Below are positions 26,978 through 37,540 of a DNA stretch of 64,000 bases, piece after piece (position 1 is the first letter of the stretch; each line of letters begins with the position of its first letter). Origin of the DNA: Immundisolibacter sp. (GTDB lineage: Bacteria; Pseudomonadota; Gammaproteobacteria; Immundisolibacterales; Immundisolibacteraceae). The notes beneath the pieces are model-generated. The model was given only the letters and a program-made list of their open reading frames with translations, was not told the origin of the DNA and searched no databases. The stretch lies in contig NZ_JACIZD010000001.1 in assembly GCF_014359565.1 (NCBI RefSeq), forward strand, positions 1 through 64,000. Reading direction: 5' to 3'. The position numbers were made by a program, and so were the translations under genes.

Positions 26978-28105
26978 ATGATCCGCCCCGCCACGCTGGA
27001 CGACCTGGATGCCCTGGTCGAGATCGAGGAGCGCTGTTTCGACAGCGATCGCCTGAGCCGGCGCAGCTTTCGCCACCTGCTCACGCGCGGTCACGCCGCA
27101 ACCCTGGTCGCCGACGAGCATGGCGCGATCCGCGGCTACGGCATGGTGCTGTGCAACGCCGGCACCTCGCTGGGGCGCCTGTATTCCTTCGCCGTCGATC
27201 CGGCAGCCCGCGGCCGCGGGCTCGGCCATCGGCTGCTGGAGGCCTGCGAGCAGGCGGCGCTGGCGCGCGACTGCGTCACGCTGCGCCTTGAAGTGCGCCC
27301 CGACAACGCGGCCGCGATCCGGCTCTACGAGGCCCACGGCTACCGCCGCTTCGACGTGGTGGAGGACTACTACGAGGACCACGCCGAGGCGCTGCGTTAC
27401 GAGAAGCAGGTCGCGCCGCACCTGAAGCCCGACCTGGTGCCGGTGCCCTACTACCAGCAGACGCTGGATTTCACCTGCGGACCGGCGGCGCTGATGATGG
27501 CGATGAAGGCCCTGCAGCCGACCCTGCGCACCGACCGCAAGCTCGAACTGCGCCTGTGGCGCGAGTCGACCACCGTGTTCATGACCTCCGGCCACGGCGG
27601 CTGCGGCCCGTATGGCATGGCGCTTGCGGCCTGGCAGCGCGGTTTCGACGTCGAGGTGTTCGTCAACGACGAGGGCGCGCTGTTCGTCGATTCCGTGCGC
27701 AGCCCGGACAAGAAAGCCGTCATCACCCTGGTGCAGGAGGACTTCCTGGACCAGCTGCGTGCCCTGCCGGTGCCGCTGCACCGCGGTGCCGCCAGCCTCG
27801 ACCGCTTGCAGGCGGCATTCGCCGACGGCGGCATCCCGATCGTGCTGATCAGCTCGTACCGCATCTATCACGAAAAATTTCCGCACTGGCTCGTGGTCAC
27901 AGGCTTCGACGACCGCTACGTGTACGTGCACGATCCCTTCGTCGACGCCGAAACCGGCAAGACCCGCATGGACTGCATCAACATGCCCATCCTGAAGAAA
28001 GACTTCCAGCGCATGGCCCGCTACGGCAAGGCCGGCCAGCGCGCCACGCTGGTGATCCGCCGCCGCGCGAATGCCGCCAGCGTGCCGGCCGTGGCCGCCG
28101 GCTGA
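26978..28105 (+). CDS. GNAT acetyltransferase fused to C39-like cysteine peptidase
   Basis: 375 aa. Residues about 1-145 form a GNAT domain with the acetyl-CoA motif DPAARGRGLGHRLLE. Residues about 155-365 form a papain-like C39-type domain with a likely Cys-His-Asp triad: Cys in DFTCGPAALMMA, His in KFPHWLVVTGF and Asp in YVHDPF. It lies 7 bp before a RimK-like ligase, a pairing seen in many proteobacteria and thought to modify a peptide or protein. Substrates are unknown. ATG 26978 fits a standard GNAT N-terminus; 26966 and 26942 are possible. Confidence 0.85.
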   Translation: MIRPATLDDLDALVEIEERCFDSDRLSRRSFRHLLTRGHAATLVADEHGAIRGYGMVLCNAGTSLGRLYSFAVDPAARGRGLGHRLLEACEQAALARDCVTLRLEVRPDNAAAIRLYEAHGYRRFDVVEDYYEDHAEALRYEKQVAPHLKPDLVPVPYYQQTLDFTCGPAALMMAMKALQPTLRTDRKLELRLWRESTTVFMTSGHGGCGPYGMALAAWQRGFDVEVFVNDEGALFVDSVRSPDKKAVITLVQEDFLDQLRALPVPLHRGAASLDRLQAAFADGGIPIVLISSYRIYHEKFPHWLVVTGFDDRYVYVHDPFVDAETGKTRMDCINMPILKKDFQRMARYGKAGQRATLVIRRRANAASVPAVAAG

Positions 28106-28112
28106 GGCGCCG

Positions 28113-29591
28113 ATGTCGGTTCATCTGATCGTGGTGGAACACCGCCGGGACTGGCCGGCCCACTTTCCGCCGGCCATGGTGGTCACGGTGCAGGACTACC
28201 TGGCCACGCCCGAGTACCAGAAGCTGCGCGACGTGCGCGTGCTGAACCTGTGCCGTGGCTACCGGTACCTGAGTCTGGGCTACTACTGCTCGCTGCTGGC
28301 CGAGGCGCGCCGCCACCGGGTGATCCCGGCCATGCGCGCCATCACCGACCTGTCGGCCAAGGCCATCTACAGCCTGGGCGCGGAGGATCTGGACGCGCAG
28401 GTGCACCGCTCGCTGTCGAGGCGGATCGCGCGCCAGGCCGGTCGCAGCGAATTCGAGATGGACATCTACTTCGGTCGCTGCGCCGACGAGGCGTTGCAGG
28501 ACCTGGCCGAGGAAATCTTCGAGCTGTTCCCGTGCCCGCTGCTGCGGGTGCAGTTCGAGCACGACAGCAAGTGGCGCATCAGCGCCATCCGGCCGCTGGC
28601 ACTTGGCGCCATCCCCGCCGAGCAGCAGGCGCTGTTCGTGGCCAGCTTCGAGGCCTACGTCAGCCGGCGCTGGCGCTCGCCGCGGGTGCGCGAGTCGGCC
28701 CGCTACGACATCGCCATCCTGCACAACCCGGCCGAGAAGCTGCCGCCGACCAGCGCCCGCGGCCTGCAGCGCTTCATCCGCGCCGGCAAGAAACTCGACC
28801 TGTCGGTGGACCTGATCGAGCGCAAGGACTACGGCCGGCTGGCCGAATATGACGCGCTGTTCATACGCGAGACCACGGCCATCGACCACCACACCTACCG
28901 CTTCGCCAAGCGCGCGCAGGCCGAGGGCATGGCCGTCATCGACGACCCGGACTCGATCGTCAAGTGCACCAACAAGGTCTACTTGCACGAGCTGCTCAGC
29001 GCCAATCGCGTGCCGGTGCCACGCACGCGCGTGCTGCAGAAAGGCCAGCTCGATGGCCTGGCGCTGGATGCGGTGACCTACCCGGCAGTGGTGAAGATTC
29101 CGGACGGTTCGTTCTCGCGCGGCGTGCACAAGGCCGAGAATCGCGAGCAACTGGAGCAGTACGCACGCGAGCTGTTGCGCGAGTCGGACCTGATCCTGCT
29201 GCAGGAATTCGTGTACACGGAGTTCGACTGGCGCATCGGGGTGCTGAACCGCAAGCCGATATATGCCTGCCAGTACTTCATGTCCAAGCACCATTGGCAG
29301 ATCGTCAAGCACGGCGCCGACGGCCAGTTCACGGAAGGCAACGCCCGCACCGTGGCGGTGGAAGACGCCCCGCCGCAAGTCGTGAAAACCGCGCTCGCCG
29401 CCGCCAACCTGATCGGCGACGGCTTCTACGGCGTGGACATCAAACAGGCCGGCGAGCGGGTGGTGGTGATCGAGGTCAACGACAACCCGAACGTCGACCC
29501 GGGCATCGAGGACGCGGTACTGGGCGATCGCCTGTACGAGCTGATCCTGGAAGACCTGGCGCGGCGCCTGGACGAACGGCGCGCACGCTAG
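28113..29591 (+). CDS. RimK-like ATP-grasp ligase with RLAN N-terminal domain
   Basis: 492 aa. The N-terminal part (about 1-190; VVEHRRDW, NLCRGYRYLSLGYYCSLLAEA) matches the RLAN domain found in front of some RimK-like enzymes. The C-terminal part (about 200-490) is an ATP-grasp ligase with KCTNKVYLHELL, PAVVKIPDGSFSRGV and the Mg-binding VVVIEVNDNPNVDPG. Such enzymes join an amino acid to a carboxylate using ATP. It follows the GNAT/C39 gene by 7 bp, so the two probably act in one pathway. Not the ribosomal S6 modifier RimK itself. Confidence 0.87.
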   Translation: MSVHLIVVEHRRDWPAHFPPAMVVTVQDYLATPEYQKLRDVRVLNLCRGYRYLSLGYYCSLLAEARRHRVIPAMRAITDLSAKAIYSLGAEDLDAQVHRSLSRRIARQAGRSEFEMDIYFGRCADEALQDLAEEIFELFPCPLLRVQFEHDSKWRISAIRPLALGAIPAEQQALFVASFEAYVSRRWRSPRVRESARYDIAILHNPAEKLPPTSARGLQRFIRAGKKLDLSVDLIERKDYGRLAEYDALFIRETTAIDHHTYRFAKRAQAEGMAVIDDPDSIVKCTNKVYLHELLSANRVPVPRTRVLQKGQLDGLALDAVTYPAVVKIPDGSFSRGVHKAENREQLEQYARELLRESDLILLQEFVYTEFDWRIGVLNRKPIYACQYFMSKHHWQIVKHGADGQFTEGNARTVAVEDAPPQVVKTALAAANLIGDGFYGVDIKQAGERVVVIEVNDNPNVDPGIEDAVLGDRLYELILEDLARRLDERRAR

Positions 29592-29622
29592 GGCCGCCGC
29601 TGCCGCCTTTTCTCGATTCGGC

Positions 29623-30399
29623 TCAGCGCAGCGTCAACCCGCCGTCGGCGACGATCACCTGACCGGTAATCCAGCGCGCGTCGGTCGAGCACAGCAGCGC
29701 GATCACGCGCGCGATGTCGTCGGCCTCGCCCACCCGCCCGCGCGGCGTGCGCTTGACCCACTCGGCCGCTGCGGCGGCGTAACCGCCCGGCTCGTGCGTG
29801 TCCGCCCACAGGCGCGCCGAATCGGTGGCCACGAAGCCCGGCACCACGCAATTGGCGTTGATGCCCAACGGCGCCAGCTCCGCCGCCAGGTAGCGCGTCA
29901 GCGTCTCCACCGCCGCCTTGGCGGCGCCCAGCAAACCATGCCCCGGCAGACAGCGCAGCGTGTCGAAGCCGGACACGGTGACGATATTCCCGGCCCGCCC
30001 CTGCATCAGCGGCACCGCCGTGCGCACCAGCGTCAGCAACGACTGCACGCTGGTGTCCAGCGTCATGCCGATGTTGTGGGGGGCCAGCTCCAGCAGCGGC
30101 TTGAAGGCTGTCGAGGCGGCATTGGCGACCAACACATCGAGCCGCCCGAACTCGGCTCCCACCTGCTGCACCAGCGCCGCGACGGCCTCCTGGTCGCGCA
30201 AGTCGGCACGCACGGCGATGGCGCGCACACCGGCCGCGCGCGCCTCGCTGCACACCGCCAGCGCAGCTTCCTCGTCACGCCGGTAATGGACCGCGATGTC
30301 TGCGCCGCGGCGCGCCAGCAACAGCGCCGTGGCGCGACCAATGCCGCGCGAGCTGCCGGTGATCAGCGCCACCTGGCCGCGAAAAGGCTGTTCTGCCAT
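29623..30399 (-). CDS. FabL-like short-chain dehydrogenase lacking the catalytic tyrosine
   Basis: 258 aa. The Rossmann nucleotide motif is TGSSRGIG (about residues 14-21), followed by VANAAS. The closest family by eye is FabL (enoyl-ACP reductase III), with similar RLDVLVANAAS, AAKAAVETLTRYLAAEL and GQVIVADGG. FabL has a Tyr seven residues before the catalytic Lys; here Lys161 is present but position 154 is His, and position 157 (the classical SDR Tyr) is Leu. Activity is therefore doubtful or altered. ATG 30399 follows GGGGGAG. A regular fabI is present at 60057. Confidence 0.85.
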   Translation of the reverse strand: MAEQPFRGQVALITGSSRGIGRATALLLARRGADIAVHYRRDEEAALAVCSEARAAGVRAIAVRADLRDQEAVAALVQQVGAEFGRLDVLVANAASTAFKPLLELAPHNIGMTLDTSVQSLLTLVRTAVPLMQGRAGNIVTVSGFDTLRCLPGHGLLGAAKAAVETLTRYLAAELAPLGINANCVVPGFVATDSARLWADTHEPGGYAAAAAEWVKRTPRGRVGEADDIARVIALLCSTDARWITGQVIVADGGLTLR

Positions 30400-30921
30400 G
30401 ACTCCCCCAATACTCATCGTGCTGACTGCACGCGCAGCGTGCCCAACAGGCAGTGTGCCGGAGTGGACGTGCCCGAACAAAGGCCGGCGCCCGCGCCAGG
30501 GTGACAGCGATCAGCGCCGTGGGTAGTTCGCGTGGTCCGCCAAGGCGCGAGGTCATATCCCGCGCGAACTGTGGTCAGCCGCCTACCCAGTTTGTCCCCC
30601 TTACCTCGCGGAACAGCCTTCGACATGGGAACGGGGCCTGTCCCCGGTTATTCCTTCGGGGGTGGCGCTTGCCGTGGAACAGGATGTATCGTTTTATTCA
30701 GTGGACGTAGGGAGTCTCGGCCCGCTTGGCGTACCCCCGCCGCCGGACCGCTCCCGAACTTGGTCCAGCAGATCGGGTAGCGAAGCGGAGGGCGAATGGT
30801 GGATAATCCGGCATGGCCATTCAACTTGCGAATTTATAAAGACTGTTCCGGAAATTCATGCCAGATTGCACGCCAAATGGTGTACATATTACGCTATGTG
30901 GCTAGATAATTAGGAGTGTGC
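30400..30921. other. Intergenic stretch without recognised gene
   Basis: About 520 bp. It contains a small hairpin CGGGG/CCCCG at 30632-30646 within a sequence of the type often found beside REP elements. The part from about 30,780 is AT-richer and leads into the cassette-like gene. No convincing promoter or coding frame was found. Confidence 0.5.
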
Positions 30922-31404
30922 ATGGTCGAGTGTCAGCAATTGGCTTCAGTGCCGCCCATCTGGGTGACCACTCTAGCCGCACTACTCACACCGACAATCG
31001 CGATCATCGCGGTTTACATCGGATGGCAACAATGGCGCACGAATAGAAACAAACTGAAGTTGGATTTGTTTGATCGTCGATTCACGGTGTACGACGCCGC
31101 TCGAACTCTGATAGGTCGCGTGCTTACACAGTCCCATGCCAAAAATGACCAAATCTTGGAGTTCCTTACTGGAACACGAGAAGCAAGGTTCCTTCTCGAC
31201 AAACAGATTGCCGAATACCTGTTTAAGGAGTTTCATCTCAAAGCCATCTTATTGTTGACTCTACATTCTGAACTTGAAGGGTCGCCGGGCGGGACTGAGC
31301 GGACCAAGAACATAGAGCACAGGCGCGAGGTGCGCAATTGGTTCGAGCAACAGTATGACGTACTAGATGAAAAATTCTCGAAGTACATTCAACTTGAGCA
31401 CTAG
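30922..31404 (+). CDS. Unknown membrane-anchored protein, integron-cassette-like gene 1
   Basis: 160 aa. One membrane segment lies near the N-terminus (about residues 12-33). A charged, helical cytoplasmic part follows (WQQWRTNRNKLKLDLFDRRF near residue 36). No known domain recognised. ATG 30922 has TAGGAG six bases upstream; an in-frame GTG at 30916 is less likely. Codon use is AT-richer than in the flanking chromosomal genes, indicating transfer. It is followed three bases after the stop by a 68-bp sequence with the structure of an attC site, so it was probably an integron cassette. Confidence 0.7.
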   Translation: MVECQQLASVPPIWVTTLAALLTPTIAIIAVYIGWQQWRTNRNKLKLDLFDRRFTVYDAARTLIGRVLTQSHAKNDQILEFLTGTREARFLLDKQIAEYLFKEFHLKAILLLTLHSELEGSPGGTERTKNIEHRREVRNWFEQQYDVLDEKFSKYIQLEH

Positions 31405-31406
31405 CT

Positions 31407-31474
31407 ACATAACAGCACATTCGAGTGGGACGCGCGCAAAAAGCGGCGCGCGCCCCACAATGTGCACGTTGGGC
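31407..31474 (+). repeat. attC-like recombination site
   Basis: The 68-bp segment starts with ACATAAC, close to the inverse core consensus RYYYAAC, and ends with GTTGGGC, which fits the core consensus GTTRRRY. Between them imperfect arms pair: GCACATT with AATGTGC, GTGGG with CCCAC, and GCGCGC with GCGCGC, with extra unpaired bases on one strand. Length, core sites and bulged arms are as expected for integron attC sites. No integrase gene is near. Confidence 0.65.
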
Positions 31475-31497
31475 GTCTAGCTCGCGAAGGAATGCTT

Positions 31498-31899
31498 ATG
31501 GCAAATAATTCAAACGAAATCACCAAGGCATTTTGCGCGCTTGGCGACTACTTCTCCCGAATGGGGGGCGCCGCTCGATACTTCAACATGCCTGAGTCCG
31601 ACATACCGCTCTACATAGCTTGCCAGTTGGCAAGTAAACATTGTCCATCCTTCGAGCAGAACGAGTATGTAGTTCCTCAATTCATCGAGGCTGCATCACC
31701 CGTATTGAAGGAAGTTCACTCTCACTTGGAAGTGGTTACTGCTCAGGGCGATGAACTGGCGGGCCTAATTTGTGAGTTTGTGAATTTTGTCAACTCAAAG
31801 CTGAAGGAACATGACCGGTCATCCCGTTGGAACCGATTCACTGAATGGTCAAGCAGAACATACGCCCAACCCATCATTCCACACGACGCTGCGCGATAA
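31498..31899 (+). CDS. Unknown protein, integron-cassette-like gene 2
   Basis: 133 aa, no recognisable domain; probably soluble and helical. ATG 31498 has GAAGGA upstream at a normal distance. The gene begins 23 bp after the core site of the attC-like sequence, as cassette genes do. Its last codons (YAQPIIPHDAAR) run through a second inverse core site, GCCCAAC at 31864-31870, a common feature of cassette genes whose ends overlap attC. Base composition is AT-richer than its surroundings. Confidence 0.65.
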   Translation: MANNSNEITKAFCALGDYFSRMGGAARYFNMPESDIPLYIACQLASKHCPSFEQNEYVVPQFIEAASPVLKEVHSHLEVVTAQGDELAGLICEFVNFVNSKLKEHDRSSRWNRFTEWSSRTYAQPIIPHDAAR

Positions 31900-31910
31900 A
31901 GCCGCGCAGC
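31864..31910 (+). repeat. Left half of a second attC-like site, right half missing
   Basis: GCCCAAC (31864-31870) fits RYYYAAC. It is followed by an arm-like sequence and a perfect tip stem GCTGCGCG/CGCGCAGC (31888-31910). The expected right arm and GTTRRRY core are absent; a REP-like sequence begins at about 31,912 instead. Confidence 0.5.
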
Positions 31911-31911
31911 A

Positions 31912-32176
31912 ACCGTAGCCTGGATGAAGCGCAGCGGAATCCGGGATGATCCGCCCAACGCGGACTTCGTTTGCTACGCCATACTACGGACGGCGATAGG
32001 CCGCGTTCGGCGCGAGCCGAATTTCGGACAGCCCGCCGTAGGATGGGTGAAGGCTGCCAAGCCGCAACCCATCATCCGGGGCCGGGCACACGCCGGACCC
32101 CGCGCCGGCAATCCGGCAGCCTGTGCCTATTTGCGGATTGATGGGTTTCGCTGTGCTGCACCCATCCTACATTCGG
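31912..32176. repeat. REP-like hairpin repeats
   Basis: Three pieces of widespread proteobacterial intergenic repeats lie in tandem. The first is a CCTGGATGAAGCGCAGCGG-type arm near 31,920. The second is a hairpin GGATGGGT/ACCCATC at about 32,041-32,073. The third is a hairpin GATGGGT/ACCCATC at 32,140-32,166 with the loop GCTGTGCTGC. No gene is visible between the cassette genes and the toxin gene. Confidence 0.6.
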
Positions 32177-32188
32177 ATTTCAGCCCGC

Positions 32189-32578
32189 CTAGGGCCGCTC
32201 CACGCGTCGGTCGGTGTGCTTCCTGGCGTTCTTGATGAAGCTGGTATCGAAGGTCTTGAGCGAGTCTTGTTCCTTGCTCAGGGCAAGGTGAAAGGCATCC
32301 GCGAAGTCAAAGCCGGCTTCATGCCAGTCGATCACCTGGGCAATGAGTTGCCCGTCGCTCACCGTGACGTTGCGCAGGCCGCAGATCCGTCGCAAGGCCG
32401 TGCATATGTCTGCGGGGCTCAAGTCAAAGGCAGCGCGCAGGACCCATTCGGTTTCCAGCAGCACCGTATCCGGGATGAAGATGTCATCGGAAGCGAACAG
32501 CTTTTGGCTGGCCTTGCTCTGCGCCGCGTCGTCGCTTACTAGAAGGCGCACCAGAACGTTGGTATCAATTGCTGTCAC
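32189..32578 (-). CDS. VapC-like PIN-domain toxin
   Basis: 129 aa. The PIN ribonuclease fold has the acidic residues in place: Asp5 (AIDTNVLVRLL), Glu42 (LLETEWVL) and Asp91/Asp94 (FDFADAFHLAL). Such toxins cut RNA, often tRNA. It starts at GTG inside the antitoxin gene, overlapping it by 14 bp, which couples translation. The toxin gene is directly downstream of the antitoxin as usual for vapBC. Confidence 0.9.
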   Translation of the reverse strand: MTAIDTNVLVRLLVSDDAAQSKASQKLFASDDIFIPDTVLLETEWVLRAAFDLSPADICTALRRICGLRNVTVSDGQLIAQVIDWHEAGFDFADAFHLALSKEQDSLKTFDTSFIKNARKHTDRRVERP

Positions 32579-32828
32579 GCCACTTCCTGCGCATGTCCTG
32601 AAGCAGTGCAGCTTCGATCTGGGCATCGGTCTTGGCGGCAACCTTGCCGCTGAACATGCCGATGACCTCGGAAAGCTCCGAGGGGGCAAAGGGGGCCTTG
32701 GGCTTCAGAAGCAGGCCATCCCCGGTGTCTATCACCATGAGTTCAAGGCCAGGTTCCCAGTGGTGGGTGCTGCGGAAGGCCTTGGGGATGATCACCTGGC
32801 CCTTGCTGGAAAGCTTGGTGGTTTTCAT
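32565..32828 (-). CDS. AbrB/SpoVT-type antitoxin (VapB-like)
   Basis: 87 aa. The N-terminal swapped-hairpin DNA-binding domain (MKTTKLSSKGQVIIPKAFR) is followed by a C-terminal tail that would wrap the PIN toxin. Expected to neutralise the toxin and repress the pair's promoter upstream of 32828. It lies in a pocket of mobile sequences. Confidence 0.9.
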   Translation of the reverse strand: MKTTKLSSKGQVIIPKAFRSTHHWEPGLELMVIDTGDGLLLKPKAPFAPSELSEVIGMFSGKVAAKTDAQIEAALLQDMRRKWRDSN

Positions 32829-32917
32829 GAGGCGCTCGGGAAGTAAGAGTCAGGTAAGACTATGCCTGGGGGGCAGGCCGGTCAAATCGAGCGGCGCTGA
32901 CCCTGCCCGGCAGGCGC

Positions 32918-33724
32918 TTACTCACCCTCCCGCCCCAAACGCTCCCAGTCGAAGGCCAGCGGCTGGCGATCCAGCGTGCGCTGCACGGCGTCCTGGTAGT
33001 AGTCGGTGCCCATGCATACGGCCTGGGCATGGCTTTCCAGGTCTTCGAGCGCGTGCGCGTCCAGGTGCAGGGCCTGGTTCAGGATGTTCTTGGACAGGCC
33101 CAGCGCCTCGCGCGAGGCGTGGCAAAATCGCTTGGCCAGCGCCTGCGCGGCGGGCATCAGCTGCTGCGGCGGGTGCAGGGCATAGACGATGCCGAGTCTC
33201 TGCGCTTCCTCGGCCGGCAGGACGCGGGCCGAGTAGATCAGCTCCTTGGCGCGCGCCAGGCCGACCACGCGCGGCAGCAGGTGGAACATGCCAAGGTCCG
33301 GCACCAGACCGATGCGCCCGAACACGGCGCAAAAACGGGCACGCGGCGTGGCCAGGATGAAATCGGCCGCCAGCGCGAACGAAAAGCCGGCGCCGTAGGC
33401 CGAGCCGTCCACGGCCGCGATGACCGGCATTTCCAGATCCACCAGATCGCGCAGCCAGCGGTGCACGGCCTTCACCCGGCCGCGCGAGGCGTGCGGCGGG
33501 CGTCGCTGCTCGCTCATGCTGCGCAGATCGCCGCCGGCGCAGAAATGCTCGCCGGCGCCGGTCAGGATCAGCGCGCGTATCTGGGTGCTCGCCGCCAGTT
33601 CTGCGACCACGTCGGCCATTTCGGCGCGCATGGTCATGTCCAGGGCGTTGCGGGCCTGCGGACGGTTCAGGGTCAGCGTGGCGATGCCGTCGGCAACGAC
33701 GAAGTCGAGCGTGGTGTAGGGCAT
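32918..33724 (-). CDS. Enoyl-CoA hydratase/isomerase family protein
   Basis: 268 aa, crotonase fold. The oxyanion-hole motifs are HFCAGGDLRS (about residue 61) and DGSAYGAGFSFALAADF (about 105-121). At the catalytic position the sequence reads GRIGLVPDLGMFHLLPRVVG; the Glu of classical hydratases is replaced, and the pattern resembles PaaG-type isomerases, which use an Asp in PD. So an isomerase or other crotonase reaction on an acyl-CoA is more likely than plain hydration. It is not in an operon with other fatty-acid genes, though fadH lies nearby on the same strand. Confidence 0.85.
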   Translation of the reverse strand: MPYTTLDFVVADGIATLTLNRPQARNALDMTMRAEMADVVAELAASTQIRALILTGAGEHFCAGGDLRSMSEQRRPPHASRGRVKAVHRWLRDLVDLEMPVIAAVDGSAYGAGFSFALAADFILATPRARFCAVFGRIGLVPDLGMFHLLPRVVGLARAKELIYSARVLPAEEAQRLGIVYALHPPQQLMPAAQALAKRFCHASREALGLSKNILNQALHLDAHALEDLESHAQAVCMGTDYYQDAVQRTLDRQPLAFDWERLGREGE

Positions 33725-33825
33725 TGACGGCTCCGGCGGGTGTGCGGCCAGTCACTCCAGGACATTCACCAACGAACCGGCATGCCGGCGGCTTGGCTGC
33801 CGGGATGAACAGCCGCGCACCAGTG

Positions 33826-34029
33826 TCAGCGCAGCAACTTCGTCAGAATGCCCCAGAGGCTGAACGTCGTCCTCGAATAGACACAGTTATAAGCGGCCCG
33901 CCTCGGGTTCGTCAGCCAGCCCCAACCGCGGGGAGCTTTCAGGCCCAGGTTGTGGCGGATGAATCGGGCGGGAGAGGTACGCGCCGCGATCATCTTTCTC
34001 AGAGACGGCTTTCGGACGCCGAATTTCAT
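33826..34029 (-). CDS. Short conserved basic protein
   Basis: 67 aa, strongly basic. It starts at ATG 34029 behind GGAGGGG. It reads KFGVRKPSLRKMIAART and later GWGWLTNPRRAAYNCVYSRTTF. This matches a small family of unknown function seen in phages and many bacteria (pattern GVRKPS..K...ART ... NP..AAYN..Y..TT). No known domain or enzyme motif. It stands alone between a crotonase gene and fadH. Confidence 0.65.
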   Translation of the reverse strand: MKFGVRKPSLRKMIAARTSPARFIRHNLGLKAPRGWGWLTNPRRAAYNCVYSRTTFSLWGILTKLLR

Positions 34030-34153
34030 ACTGGCCCCTCCGCTACAGGGCTGCTGAACCCGCCTGAGCATGTCCTTTTGGAAACAGACACTGCGGTGCG
34101 AGGCCATCGACGCCATGAATTTCCGCCAGGCCGCCTCGGCTGCATCGTAGTCC

Positions 34154-37160
<3,007 letters not shown>

Positions 37161-37168
37161 CGGGGCGC

Positions 37169-37456
37169 CTATTCGGCCGGCTCGAAGCCTTCCAGGCGCA
37201 GCTGGCCGTTCTGCTCGACCAGCTGCTGGACCTTAAGTTCCGCGCTTTTGAGAGCCAGCTGACAACTGCGGGCAAGCTGCACGCCGCGCTCGAAATCGCG
37301 CAGCGAGTGCTCCAGGCTCAGTTCGCCGCGTTCGAGCTGCTCGACCAGGGCCTCGAGCTCGGCCAGCGCGGCCTCGAAATCGGGCGCGGCCGGCGCCGCT
37401 TCCATGCCGGTCGTGGCATCGGCGGCCGGCGCCGCGGGCTTACGCTTGCTGGTCAT
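37169..37456 (-). CDS. xseB: Exodeoxyribonuclease VII small subunit
   Basis: 95 aa. The conserved core is [20 protein letters not shown], then [16 protein letters not shown], forming helices that bind XseA. An Ala/Pro-rich N-terminal tail of about 25 residues makes it slightly longer than usual. ATG 37456 was chosen; another ATG lies at 37468. Divergent from parE with 84 bp between. Confidence 0.94.
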   Translation of the reverse strand: MTSKRKPAAPAADATTGMEAAPAAPDFEAALAELEALVEQLERGELSLEHSLRDFERGVQLARSCQLALKSAELKVQQLVEQNGQLRLEGFEPAE

Positions 37457-37540
37457 AGTGGCTAGCATAGCGCACCCTTCGCCCGCCCCGGCAGCCCTGC
37501 GCCGCCCGTCCGCCCGCCGTTTGCGGCCCGCCCGAGCCTG

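Noticed and set aside
31952-31958. Third GCCCAAC inverse core site
   Set aside because: The 7-bp match stands alone, without arms or a GTTRRRY partner.
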